Origin: Paenibacillus pasadenensis DSM 19293
Lineage (GTDB): Bacteria > Bacillota > Bacilli > Paenibacillales > Paenibacillaceae
Length of the DNA: 64,000 nucleotides
NCBI RefSeq assembly: GCF_000422485.1
Contig: NZ_AULW01000030.1
Location: 1 to 64,000 of the forward strand
Direction of reading: 5' to 3'
The notes under the pieces are model-generated. The model saw nothing but the letters and a program-made list of their open reading frames with translations, was not told the origin of the DNA and ran no database searches. Made by a program: the position numbers and the translations under genes. This document shows, piece after piece, positions 24,289 to 32,110 of the stretch; the first letter of the stretch is position 1, and the number at the start of each line of letters is the position of its first letter.

Positions 24289-25845
24289 ATGAGCTTACTC
24301 ACCGTAGAAAATTTATCGCATACATTCGGAGACCGCATCCTGTTCAAGGAGGTCTCCTTCCGCCTGCTCGCAGGCGAGCGGGTCGGCCTGGTCGGCGCCA
24401 ACGGCGCGGGCAAGTCGACGCTGATGAACATCCTGACCGGCAAGCAGCTCAAAGACGAGGGCCGCGTGGAGTGGACGCCGAAAATCCGCTACGGCTACCT
24501 CGATCAGCATACGAAGCTCGAAGCCGGCAAGACGATCCGCGACGTGCTGCGCGACGCCTTCGCGCCGCTGCTCGTGCTGGAGCAGGAGCTGTCCGAGGTG
24601 ACGGCCGCCATGGGCGAGCCGGACGCCGACCTGGACGCGCTGCTGGAGCGCATGGGCGAGATCCAGGAGGAGCTGGAGATCGGCGACTACTACATGCTCG
24701 ACGTCAAGGTCGAGGAAATGGCCAACGGCCTCGGACTGAACGCGATCGGCCTCGACCGCGACGTCACGGCGCTGAGCGGCGGCCAGCGCACCAAGGTGCT
24801 GCTCGCCAAGCTGCTGCTCGAGAAGCCGACGGTCCTACTGCTCGACGAGCCGACGAACTATTTGGACGAGGAGCATATCACCTGGCTGGCGGGCTATCTG
24901 CGCAACTATCCCAACGCCTTCCTCCTGATTTCTCACGATACGGGCTTCATGAACTCGGTCGTCAGCGTCATCTATCATCTGGAGTTCGCGCGGCTGACCC
25001 GCTATACGGGCAACTACGAGAAGTTCCTCGAGATGGCCGAGCTGAATAAAGCCCAGCATCTGGGCGCATACGAAAAGCAGCAGGACTTCATCAAGAAGCA
25101 GGAGGACTTCATCCAGCGCAACAAAGCCCGCGCGTCCACCTCGGGCCGGGCCAAGAGCCGGGAGAAGCAGCTCGACCGGATCGAGCGCATCGACAAGCCG
25201 GAGGAGGCCGCCAAGCCGACGTTCAAGTTCAACGAAGGGCGCACGAGCGGCAAGACGATCTTCGAGGCCAAGGGGCTGCGCATCGGCTACACGAAGCAGC
25301 TGCTGCCGGAGATGGACATGCTGATCGAGCGCGGCGACAAGATCGCTATCGTCGGCTGCAACGGCGTCGGCAAGTCGACGCTGCTCAAGACGATTCTCGG
25401 CCGCATCGAGCCGCTCGGCGGCGAGGTGTATCGGGGCGACTACCTGCTGCCGGCCTACTTCGAGCAGGAGGCCAAAGCTCCGACGATGACGCCGCTCGAC
25501 GACGTCTGGAACGAGTTCTCGGGCATGAACCAGCATGAGGTGCGCGCGGCGCTCGCCCGCTGCGGCCTCAAGAACGAGCATATTACCCGCGCCCTCAACC
25601 AGCTGAGCGGCGGCGAGCAGGCCAAGGTCCGGCTGTGCAAGCTGATGCTGCGCGAGAGCAACTGGATTCTGTTCGACGAGCCGACGAACCATCTTGACGT
25701 CGTCGCCAAGGCCGAGCTGAAGCGCGCCCTCGAAGGGTATCGCGGCACGGTCGTGCTCGTCTCGCATGAACCGGATTTCTACGAGAGCTGGGTGACCAAG
25801 ACGTGGGACGTCGAATCGTGGTCGCTCAAGCAGGCTCAAAGCTAG
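24289..25845 (+). CDS. ABC-F family ATPase (YkpA/YbiT-like)
   Basis: A 518-residue soluble protein with two ABC ATPase domains and no membrane part, acting on the ribosome as ABC-F proteins do. NBD1: Walker A GANGAGKST, signature LSGGQRTK, Walker B LLLDEPTNYLD. The ~80-residue charged linker (about 245-320, lysine- and glutamine-rich) reaches the peptidyl-transferase region in known members. NBD2: GCNGVGKST, LSGGEQAK, ILFDEPTNHLD. Its length and linker fit the YkpA/YbiT group and not the longer antibiotic-protection types, but a resistance role cannot be ruled out. A -10-like TACAAT at 24218 lacks a good -35. Confidence 0.92.
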   Translation: MSLLTVENLSHTFGDRILFKEVSFRLLAGERVGLVGANGAGKSTLMNILTGKQLKDEGRVEWTPKIRYGYLDQHTKLEAGKTIRDVLRDAFAPLLVLEQELSEVTAAMGEPDADLDALLERMGEIQEELEIGDYYMLDVKVEEMANGLGLNAIGLDRDVTALSGGQRTKVLLAKLLLEKPTVLLLDEPTNYLDEEHITWLAGYLRNYPNAFLLISHDTGFMNSVVSVIYHLEFARLTRYTGNYEKFLEMAELNKAQHLGAYEKQQDFIKKQEDFIQRNKARASTSGRAKSREKQLDRIERIDKPEEAAKPTFKFNEGRTSGKTIFEAKGLRIGYTKQLLPEMDMLIERGDKIAIVGCNGVGKSTLLKTILGRIEPLGGEVYRGDYLLPAYFEQEAKAPTMTPLDDVWNEFSGMNQHEVRAALARCGLKNEHITRALNQLSGGEQAKVRLCKLMLRESNWILFDEPTNHLDVVAKAELKRALEGYRGTVVLVSHEPDFYESWVTKTWDVESWSLKQAQS

Positions 25846-25877
25846 CTATCCAACCGGAAAGCAGGTGACATCCAAGA

Positions 25878-26576
25878 ATGAATGAACGCGTCCTGGTAAT
25901 CGAAGACGAAGAGAGCATCGCCCGCATCCTCCAGCTCGAGCTGGAGCATGAAGGCTATGAGGTCGGACATGCCGCGGACGGCCGCAGCGGCTTCATGCAG
26001 GCGACCTCCGGCGAGTGGGACCTCGTCCTGCTCGACGTCATGCTGCCAGAGCTCAACGGCATCGAGGTGCTGCGCAGGCTGCGGCAGGCCGGCAATCCCA
26101 TTCCCGTCATTCTCATCACGGCCCGCGATACGGTTCCCGACAAGGTAAGCGGCTTTGAGCACGGAGCGAACGACTACGTGACCAAGCCCTTCGCCATGGA
26201 GGAGCTGCTCGCGCGCGTGCGCAACCTGCTCCGCATTTTCCAGCAGAATCCCAAGGAATCCGAAGGCTCCGACCTGCTCAAGATCGGCGATCTGACGGTC
26301 GAGCTCCGCACCCGCAAGGTGTTCCGCAAGGAGCTCGCGATCGACCTGACGCCGCGGGAGTTCGAGCTGCTCGTCTATCTCGCCCAGCATAAAAACGAGG
26401 AGAAATCCCGCGAGGAGATCCTCTCCGAGGTGTGGGGCTACGACTTCATGGGCGAGACGAATCTCGTCGACGTCTACATCCGCTACTTGCGCCAGAAGCT
26501 CGACAAGGGCTTCCGCCACAAGCTGATCCATACGGTGCGCGGCGTCGGCTATATGATGAAGGAGCCGGAGGCATGA
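25878..26576 (+). CDS. OmpR-family response regulator
   Basis: A 232-residue response regulator. The receiver domain (1-120) has the acidic pair in VIEDEES, phospho-acceptor D53 in LLDVMLP, a Thr in ITARD and a Lys in TKPF. A winged helix DNA-binding domain (135-230) has the pattern LTPREFELLVYLAQH ... TVRGVGYMM. It resembles ArlR/YkoG. It overlaps the sensor kinase gene by 4 bp (ATGA), forming a two-gene signalling operon that follows the ABC-F gene after 32 bp. The target genes are not evident in the window. Confidence 0.94.
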   Translation: MNERVLVIEDEESIARILQLELEHEGYEVGHAADGRSGFMQATSGEWDLVLLDVMLPELNGIEVLRRLRQAGNPIPVILITARDTVPDKVSGFEHGANDYVTKPFAMEELLARVRNLLRIFQQNPKESEGSDLLKIGDLTVELRTRKVFRKELAIDLTPREFELLVYLAQHKNEEKSREEILSEVWGYDFMGETNLVDVYIRYLRQKLDKGFRHKLIHTVRGVGYMMKEPEA

Positions 26577-27946
26577 CCCTCCGCAAGCGATTCACGCTTT
26601 TCACCATCTTTTGGCTCATCTTCATCCTGATCCTGTTCAACATCTTCGTCTATCTGTTCATGACCAAGATCACGACCCGCAGCGAGCAGCAGGTCATGAC
26701 GAACAAGGTCAACCTGATCCTCGAGAACAACAAGATCATGGACAAGGACCATCTGTCCGACGAAGGCCTGCTGCGGGAATTCTACAACGTCAACGAGCTG
26801 ATCCGCATCATCACGCCCGACGGCAAGACGGTCAACCTGCAGGGCTCCGACACCGACCTGCTCGCGCTGCCGGTCAAGTTCGAGCCGTACCATGTGCAGG
26901 GGGAGATGTTCGTCGGCAGCACGCGCGTCCTGTACATGAAGGTGCCGCTGTACGAGGATTCGGAGATCATCGGCATGCTCGAGATCGAGCGCAAGCTGAA
27001 CCTGCAGGACAGCTACATGAAGGTGCTCGTCGCCGCGCTGTCGGTGACGAGCATCGGGGCGATCCTGTTCGCGATCTTCGGCACATTCTGGTTCACCTCG
27101 CGCCTGACGGCGCCGATCCAGCACATGGTGCAGACGATGCGCGAGATCGACCGCAGCGGCAAGCTGCGCAAGATCGAGATCGGCGACAAGGAGGAGTCGG
27201 CGGAACTGCTGCAGCTCATCCGCGCCTTCAACCAGATGATCGAGCGGCTCGACCGCACGTTCGCCCGTCAAAAGCAATTCGTCGCCGACGCCTCGCATGA
27301 GCTCAAGACGCCGCTGACCGTCATCAGCAGCTACGCCGGCATGCTCAAGCGCTGGGGCCGCGACGACGTGAAGATCCGCGACGAGGCGATCGAGGCGATC
27401 GCCAAGGAGTCGGAGCGGCTGCAGAACCTGACGAAGTCGATGCTCATGCTCGCCGAGGCGGAGCAGGAGGACTGGCTCAGCCTGCAGACGTTCGACGTCG
27501 TGCAGATGGTGGACGAGCTGGCTTCGATGCTGCAGCTGACGTTCCAGCGCCAGATCCGCGTCCATACGTCCGCCGGAGGGCTGCGGATGTCCGGGGACAA
27601 GGACAAGATCCGCCAGCTGCTCGTCATCCTGCTCGACAACGCGATCAAGTACAGCAAGGAGCCGATCGACGTCACGGTCAGCTCGGTCAAGCAGTCGGTG
27701 CGCATTCATGTGACCGACAAGGGCATCGGCATCGAGGAGAACGAGATTCCGCATCTGTTCGAGCGCTTCTACCGCGTCGACGGCGCGCGCCGCCGCACGA
27801 CCGGCGGCGTCGGACTCGGCCTGTCGATCGCCAAGCGCATCGTCGACCTGCATGAAGGCCAGATCGACGTGTTCAGCAAGCCCGGCAAGGGCACGACGAT
27901 TACGCTGCAATTTCCGCAGACGCTCAAAAACACGTCCGGCCGCTGA
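26573..27946 (+). CDS. Sensor histidine kinase (ArlS-like)
   Basis: A 457-residue membrane sensor kinase and partner of the preceding regulator. Membrane helix 1 is ~10-30, an extracellular sensor stretch spans ~31-150, membrane helix 2 is ~151-173 and HAMP ~174-228. The HisKA domain has phospho-acceptor H242 in ASHELKTP, and HATPase_c has the N-box LLDNAIKY, G1 DKGIGI, the F-box and GGVGLGLSI. The organisation matches ArlS/YkoH. Its last codons overlap the left arm of a strong terminator. Confidence 0.94.
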   Translation: MTLRKRFTLFTIFWLIFILILFNIFVYLFMTKITTRSEQQVMTNKVNLILENNKIMDKDHLSDEGLLREFYNVNELIRIITPDGKTVNLQGSDTDLLALPVKFEPYHVQGEMFVGSTRVLYMKVPLYEDSEIIGMLEIERKLNLQDSYMKVLVAALSVTSIGAILFAIFGTFWFTSRLTAPIQHMVQTMREIDRSGKLRKIEIGDKEESAELLQLIRAFNQMIERLDRTFARQKQFVADASHELKTPLTVISSYAGMLKRWGRDDVKIRDEAIEAIAKESERLQNLTKSMLMLAEAEQEDWLSLQTFDVVQMVDELASMLQLTFQRQIRVHTSAGGLRMSGDKDKIRQLLVILLDNAIKYSKEPIDVTVSSVKQSVRIHVTDKGIGIEENEIPHLFERFYRVDGARRRTTGGVGLGLSIAKRIVDLHEGQIDVFSKPGKGTTITLQFPQTLKNTSGR

Positions 27947-27966
27947 GCGGCCAGACGTGTTTTTTT
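27926..27966 (+). terminator. Terminator of the two-component operon
   Basis: AAAAACACGTC (27926-27936) pairs with GACGTGTTTTT (27954-27964), with an inner GGCCGCT/AGCGGCC stem and a T-run. The kinase stop codon lies in the loop region. Confidence 0.88.
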
Positions 27967-27967
27967 G

Positions 27968-28050
27968 CGCCGGCGCCTGAACGCCTGGTGCCCAGAAACG
28001 CCTGATGCCCAAAACGCCCAAACGCCTGGCGCCTGAGCGCCTGATGTCCA
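27968..28050 (+). repeat. Degenerate GCGCCTGA/ACGCCTGG repeats
   Basis: Short imperfect units built on ACGCCTG(A/G)(T/C)GCCCA recur about five times in 80 bp between two convergent terminators. No coding sense is seen. Confidence 0.5.
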
Positions 28051-28067
28051 AGACGTCTCGGCGCACG

Positions 28068-28116
28068 CAAAAAGCCTCCGGGCGCCAGCTTGCAAAAGCT
28101 GGGCGCCCGGAGGCTT
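28068..28116 (-). terminator. Terminator of the NlpC/P60 gene
   Basis: AAGCCTCCGGGCGCC (28072-28086) pairs with GGGCGCCCGGAGGCTT (28101-28116) through a 15-bp stem. The A-run at 28069-28073 gives a U-run on the minus strand. Confidence 0.85.
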
Positions 28117-28139
28117 CGATGCGAAGTCTTCGATGCGAA

Positions 28140-28622
28140 TTACAGCACGCGTTTGGCGGTCACATAATGCTTGTTCCAGTACGAGGTGCCGAGACTGGAG
28201 ACGGTGACGCCCGTCTTGCCGTATGTATGCAGGATCTTGTTCGAGCCGGCGTAGATGGCCACATGGCCGATGCCTTTGCCGTTGCTGTTCGTGAAGAATA
28301 CGAGATCGCCTTTGCTCAGGTAGCCGCGGGCGACCTTATCGCCCTTTTGTGCTTGCTGCGACGACGTGCGGGGGAGCGTGATCCCGTTTTTCTCGAAGAC
28401 GTATTGAGTGAACGAGGAGCAGTCGAACGCGTAGGTGACGCCGCTCGGGGCTCCGAGCCGGTAAGGAACGCCAAGGTACTGCTTGCCGTAATCGAGAAGC
28501 TTCTCCGACTCGGGCGTAGCGGCCGAAGCCGTTTGAAGCGATCCGATATGGATGCCAGCCACGCCGATAGCAGCACAGAGGCTGAGGCGGGCGATCGTTT
28601 TTTTCCAGTTGCTCTTGCGCAT
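28140..28622 (-). CDS. Secreted NlpC/P60 cell-wall hydrolase
   Basis: A 160-residue secreted peptidase of the NlpC/P60 family that cuts peptide cross-links of peptidoglycan, typically the gamma-D-Glu-diaminopimelate bond. The signal peptide is residues 1-34 (basic start, hydrophobic core, cleavage after ASA). The catalytic triad is C68 (AFDCSSF), H120 (GHVAIY) and H132 (LHTYG). There is no LysM or SH3 binding domain, so it is a minimal catalytic enzyme. A GGAGGG lies upstream of the ATG on the minus strand. It is convergent with the two-component operon. Confidence 0.93.
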   Translation of the reverse strand: MRKSNWKKTIARLSLCAAIGVAGIHIGSLQTASAATPESEKLLDYGKQYLGVPYRLGAPSGVTYAFDCSSFTQYVFEKNGITLPRTSSQQAQKGDKVARGYLSKGDLVFFTNSNGKGIGHVAIYAGSNKILHTYGKTGVTVSSLGTSYWNKHYVTAKRVL

Positions 28623-28771
28623 ATCTTGTGGTGTCCCTCCATCATGGTGTACGGTGTACTAGGGTGTTTTTCGACTGAGGCTACTATACCATACGGGGAG
28701 CAGCCTAATTTCTGCCAGTAAGAGCAGGATTCCTGTTCTGGCGCGATTCCCCCGTCAATATGAGAACTTCG

Positions 28772-28785
28772 TGAGAATCTTCTCA
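28772..28785. promoter_or_regulatory. Palindrome upstream of the nitrilase operon
   Basis: TGAGAA-TC-TTCTCA is a perfect 14-bp inverted repeat ~30 bp before the GTG start. A further ATGAGAAC just upstream could compete for pairing. It may be an operator or an RNA hairpin. Confidence 0.35.
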
Positions 28786-28813
28786 TGAAGGCGTTTCAAG
28801 GAGGCGATTTGCG

Positions 28814-29674
28814 GTGAAAGTGAGAGTTTCGGCGGTTCAATACCGCTTGGAGGATATCGGCAGCTTCGAGGAATTCGCCGCCCAGGCGACGCATTACGTG
28901 CGCAATGCTTCGGAATATGGCGTGCAGATGCTGCTGTTTCCGGAGTTTCTGACGACCCAGCTGCTGTCGATCGGAGACGAGCAGGGAAGGCCGCTCGGCA
29001 TCGGCCGCCTGCCGGAGTTCACCGAGCGCTACGAGCAGCTGTTCCAGGGACTGGCGGCCGAGTACGGCATGCACATCGTCGGCGGCACGCATGTCGTCCG
29101 CTCGGACGACGGCAAGCTGCGCAACACCGCTTATCTGTTCTACCCGGACGGCGGCATCCGCACGCAGGCCAAGCTCCATCTGACGCCGACCGAGGTCGAG
29201 GAATGGAACATGGCTCCGGGCGACGGGCTGGAGGTGTTCGAGACGCCTTTCGGCACGATCGCGATGCTGACCTGCTACGACATCGAGTTTCCGGAAATCG
29301 TGCGCATGGCGCGGGCCAAGGGCGCCGACGTCATCTACTGCCCGTCCTGCACCGACGACCGCCACGGCTTCTACCGCGTCCGCTACTGCGCGCATGCGCG
29401 GGCGGTGGAGAACCAGGTGTACATCGTCACGACCGGCACGACCGGCTCGCTGCGCCGCGTCGACTTCATGCGCGCCAACTACGGACAGGCCGCCGTCCTT
29501 ACGCCCAACGACATTCCGTTCCCGCCGCGGGGCATCCTGTGCGAGGGCGACGACAATCAGGACATGCTGATCGTCGCCGATCTCGACCTGCAGCTGCTGG
29601 AGGACGTGCGCCGGGCCGGCTCGGTGACGACGTGGCGCGACCGTCGCACCGATCTTTATCCGGACTGGTTCTGA
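28814..29674 (+). CDS. Carbon-nitrogen hydrolase (nitrilase superfamily)
   Basis: A 286-residue amidase/nitrilase-fold enzyme. The catalytic triad is E44 (FPEFL), K120 (AKLHL) and C154 (LTCYDIEFPE). It starts at GTG 28814 with AAGGAGG 9 nt upstream. Its sequence and the GNAT gene next door together resemble the two halves of the fused GNAT/nitrilase protein YhcX of B. subtilis (about 513 residues), here as separate genes of 286 and 221 residues. The substrate is unknown; these enzymes hydrolyse amides of small molecules. Confidence 0.92.
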   Translation: MKVRVSAVQYRLEDIGSFEEFAAQATHYVRNASEYGVQMLLFPEFLTTQLLSIGDEQGRPLGIGRLPEFTERYEQLFQGLAAEYGMHIVGGTHVVRSDDGKLRNTAYLFYPDGGIRTQAKLHLTPTEVEEWNMAPGDGLEVFETPFGTIAMLTCYDIEFPEIVRMARAKGADVIYCPSCTDDRHGFYRVRYCAHARAVENQVYIVTTGTTGSLRRVDFMRANYGQAAVLTPNDIPFPPRGILCEGDDNQDMLIVADLDLQLLEDVRRAGSVTTWRDRRTDLYPDWF

Positions 29675-29698
29675 CCTGAAAGGAGCGGCTGACGCGAC

Positions 29699-30364
29699 AT
29701 GAACAAGACGCTTTACGTCCTTCACGAGGGCAAGCCGGTCGAGACGGCCATCCGCCGCTATCGGCTCGAGGATGCCGAAGGGCTGATCGAGGCGCAGCGG
29801 CTGAGCTTTCCGCCGCCTTATCCGCAGGAGCTGCTCTGGACGCGCCCGCAGCTCGCCGAGCATGTCCGCCGTTTCCCGGAAGGGGCGCTGTGCGCCGAGG
29901 TCGGCGGCGTCATCGTCGGCTCGATGACCGGGATGAGGCTTCATGCCGCGAGCGGCGAGCATCGCAGCTGGGCGGAGGCGACCGGGGACGGCAGCCTCTC
30001 GACCCATGAGCCGGATGGCGAGACGCTGTATGTCGTCGACATCTGCGTCGTGCCGGAGTACCGCAAGAGCGGCATCGGCCGATGGCTCATGCAGACGATG
30101 TGCGAGACGGTCGTCCATCTCGGCCTGGAGCGGCTGCTCGGCGGCGGCCGCCTGCCGGGCTATCACCGCCATGCGGCGGAGATGAGCGCCGAAGCCTATG
30201 TCGACGCCGTCCTGCGCGGAGAGCTGCAGGATCCGGTGATGAGCTTCCTGCTGCGCTGCGGGCGGACGCCGGCCGGCGTCGCCGCGAATTATTTGGACGA
30301 CGAGGAATCATGCGGCTATGCCGCGATGATGGAATGGCGCAATCCGTTCTATTCCCGCAGATGA
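29699..30364 (+). CDS. GNAT family N-acetyltransferase (YhcX N-terminal-like)
   Basis: A 221-residue acetyltransferase. A GNAT core is visible with the strand VVDICVVPEYRKSGIGRWLMQ, which carries the acetyl-CoA loop R-K-S-G-I-G (about residues 121-126). The C-terminal helices (GGGRLPGYHRH and beyond) match the GNAT half of GNAT/nitrilase fusion proteins. It begins 24 bp after the nitrilase gene with AAAGGAG upstream. It overlaps an in-frame ATG of the next gene by 4 bp, though the better start for that gene is 36 bp later. Confidence 0.85.
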   Translation: MNKTLYVLHEGKPVETAIRRYRLEDAEGLIEAQRLSFPPPYPQELLWTRPQLAEHVRRFPEGALCAEVGGVIVGSMTGMRLHAASGEHRSWAEATGDGSLSTHEPDGETLYVVDICVVPEYRKSGIGRWLMQTMCETVVHLGLERLLGGGRLPGYHRHAAEMSAEAYVDAVLRGELQDPVMSFLLRCGRTPAGVAANYLDDEESCGYAAMMEWRNPFYSRR

Positions 30365-30396
30365 AGACGAACTTGACGAACAAGGAGAGCGATGAC

Positions 30397-31065
30397 ATGG
30401 ACTACTACCGCATCACGTCGATCGAGGACGAGAACTTCCCCAAGCTGCACCGCCTGCTGCAGGACGTGTTCCCGCCGGAGGAGGTGCTCGCCTACGAGCT
30501 GTGGGCGGAGCCGCTTCAGGATCCGGGCATCCACGTCTGCGTCGCCCTGCATGACGGGGAGGCCGTAGGCGCGACCGAATACCGCTATTATCCTCAGCTG
30601 CGCGTCGCGATGACCGATTTCACGATCATCGGCCGTCCCGGCCTCGGCGTCGGACGGTTCCTGCTGCGCAGCCGGGAAAAGGAGCTCGCCCGCCTGGCGG
30701 CCGAATCCGGCACGGAGCCGATCGGCATGTTCGCGGAGATCTACGATCCGTACCGCACGGAGCATGGCTTTGGCGGAGCCGATCCGATGAATCCGATCGT
30801 GCGCCGCGAGGTGCTGTCCCATATCGGCTACAAGCGGCTGGAGCTCGACTACGTGCATCCTTCCTGGGATCTGCAGGGCGGGGCGGTGAGCGGCCTCGAC
30901 CTCGGCTTCCTTCCGAAGGACGAGGAGCTGGACGGCATCTCCGGCGCGCTGGCGGCGCAGTTCCTCGAGACCTACTATTCGGCGATCGAGGCCAAGCCGG
31001 CGGAGTGGTACGACATGGTGGCGGGGCTGAAGCGGCAAGAGCGCGTCGCCCTGCTCCCGCTGTAG
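30397..31065 (+). CDS. GNAT-like acetyltransferase
   Basis: A 222-residue protein with a GNAT-like order: an N-terminal helix-strand section, central strands (EAVGATEYRYYPQLRVAMTDFTIIGRP) and the acetyl-CoA loop GLGVGRFLL near residue 85. The remaining ~100 residues are variable and may form a second half-domain. The substrate is unknown. ATG 30397 has AAGGAG 9 nt upstream; ATG 30361 overlaps the previous stop but has no such site. The MBL gene follows 2 bp after the stop. Confidence 0.72.
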   Translation: MDYYRITSIEDENFPKLHRLLQDVFPPEEVLAYELWAEPLQDPGIHVCVALHDGEAVGATEYRYYPQLRVAMTDFTIIGRPGLGVGRFLLRSREKELARLAAESGTEPIGMFAEIYDPYRTEHGFGGADPMNPIVRREVLSHIGYKRLELDYVHPSWDLQGGAVSGLDLGFLPKDEELDGISGALAAQFLETYYSAIEAKPAEWYDMVAGLKRQERVALLPL

Positions 31066-31067
31066 CG

Positions 31068-31901
31068 ATGGGCGCGACCGAAGCCGGGGCTCCGGGCCCG
31101 CTCGAGCTCCGTTTTCTCGGCACGAGCGACTCGATGGGCGTGCCGCGCGTTTATTGCAGCTGCACGGTCTGCAAGGAGGCCCGCGAGACGGGCTTCAACC
31201 GCCGGCTGCGCTCGTCGCTGCTGCTGGACGGACTCGATGCGGACGGAGGAGCGACGCTGATCGACTGCGGTCCCGATTGGGGACGGCAGATGGAGGCCGC
31301 CGGACTTCGCTCGGTGCGCCGCATTCTGATCACGCACGCGCATTTCGATCACATCGGCGGGCTCGTCGAGTGGGCGGACGCCTGCCGCTACGAGGGCCGA
31401 AAAGGCACGGCCTACGCACCGGCAGAGGTCATCCTGACGATCCTCGACCGCTTTCCGTGGCTGGAGCGCTGGATCGACTTCATGCCTTGCGACGAGCCGC
31501 TGCGCCTCGGCAGCTGGACGATCCGCTGCTGGCGCGTCCATCACGGCTACAACGGCTATTCCTACGCCTACCGCTTCGACCAGGAGGAGACGGCAACAAG
31601 CTGGGCGTACTGCTCCGATGCGATCGGCCTCGACGACGGCATGAAGGCTCCGCTTCGCGGCTGCCGGCTCGTCATCCTCGGCACGAATTTCTACGAGGAG
31701 CCTCATCCGTACGAGACGCGCTCCGTCTACGACGTGAAGGAGGCGATCGAGCTGCAGCGGGAGCTGCGTCCCGGCGAGCTGCTGCTGACCCATCTCTCGC
31801 ATGACATCGACCTGATGCGCGACTACGGCTTGCCGGCAGGAATGGCGTTCGCCGAGACCGGCTTGACGAGACGGCTCGGAGGATCGGCGAAGCCGGAGTA
31901 G
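31068..31901 (+). CDS. MBL-fold metallohydrolase (PhnP-like)
   Basis: A 277-residue metallo-beta-lactamase-fold protein. The metal motif THAHFDH gives H90, H92, D94 and H95, and later ligands are in RVHHGYN, YCSDAIG and THLSHDID. An N-terminal CSCTVC cluster (residues 30-35) matches the structural zinc site of the PhnP group, which includes cyclic phosphodiesterases. No phn genes are nearby, so the substrate here is open. It is the last gene of a four-gene operon with nitrilase and two GNAT genes. Confidence 0.85.
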   Translation: MGATEAGAPGPLELRFLGTSDSMGVPRVYCSCTVCKEARETGFNRRLRSSLLLDGLDADGGATLIDCGPDWGRQMEAAGLRSVRRILITHAHFDHIGGLVEWADACRYEGRKGTAYAPAEVILTILDRFPWLERWIDFMPCDEPLRLGSWTIRCWRVHHGYNGYSYAYRFDQEETATSWAYCSDAIGLDDGMKAPLRGCRLVILGTNFYEEPHPYETRSVYDVKEAIELQRELRPGELLLTHLSHDIDLMRDYGLPAGMAFAETGLTRRLGGSAKPE

Positions 31902-31947
31902 GCGGCGCCCCATGCGCCCGCGGCCGTTCCGCGCTGGAGTTGAATAG

Positions 31948-31986
31948 GCAAAGAGCCCATCCGCAGCCGGCGGATGGGCTCTTTGC
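31948..31986. terminator. Bidirectional terminator
   Basis: GCAAAGAGCCCATCCG (31948-31963) pairs perfectly with CGGATGGGCTCTTTGC (31971-31986). It serves the MBL operon and the convergent ABC exporter genes, though U-runs are short. Confidence 0.75.
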
Positions 31987-32110
31987 ATGGACGCAGCTTG
32001 CAGGCGGCCGGTCCGGATAATGCGGCCTTCCGCCGATAGGGCGGGCTTAGGCCCGGCAGCCGGTTCGGACCCTCGCTTGCCGCCTGTAGGCGCGGCGGTC
32101 CCGAGGAGAA

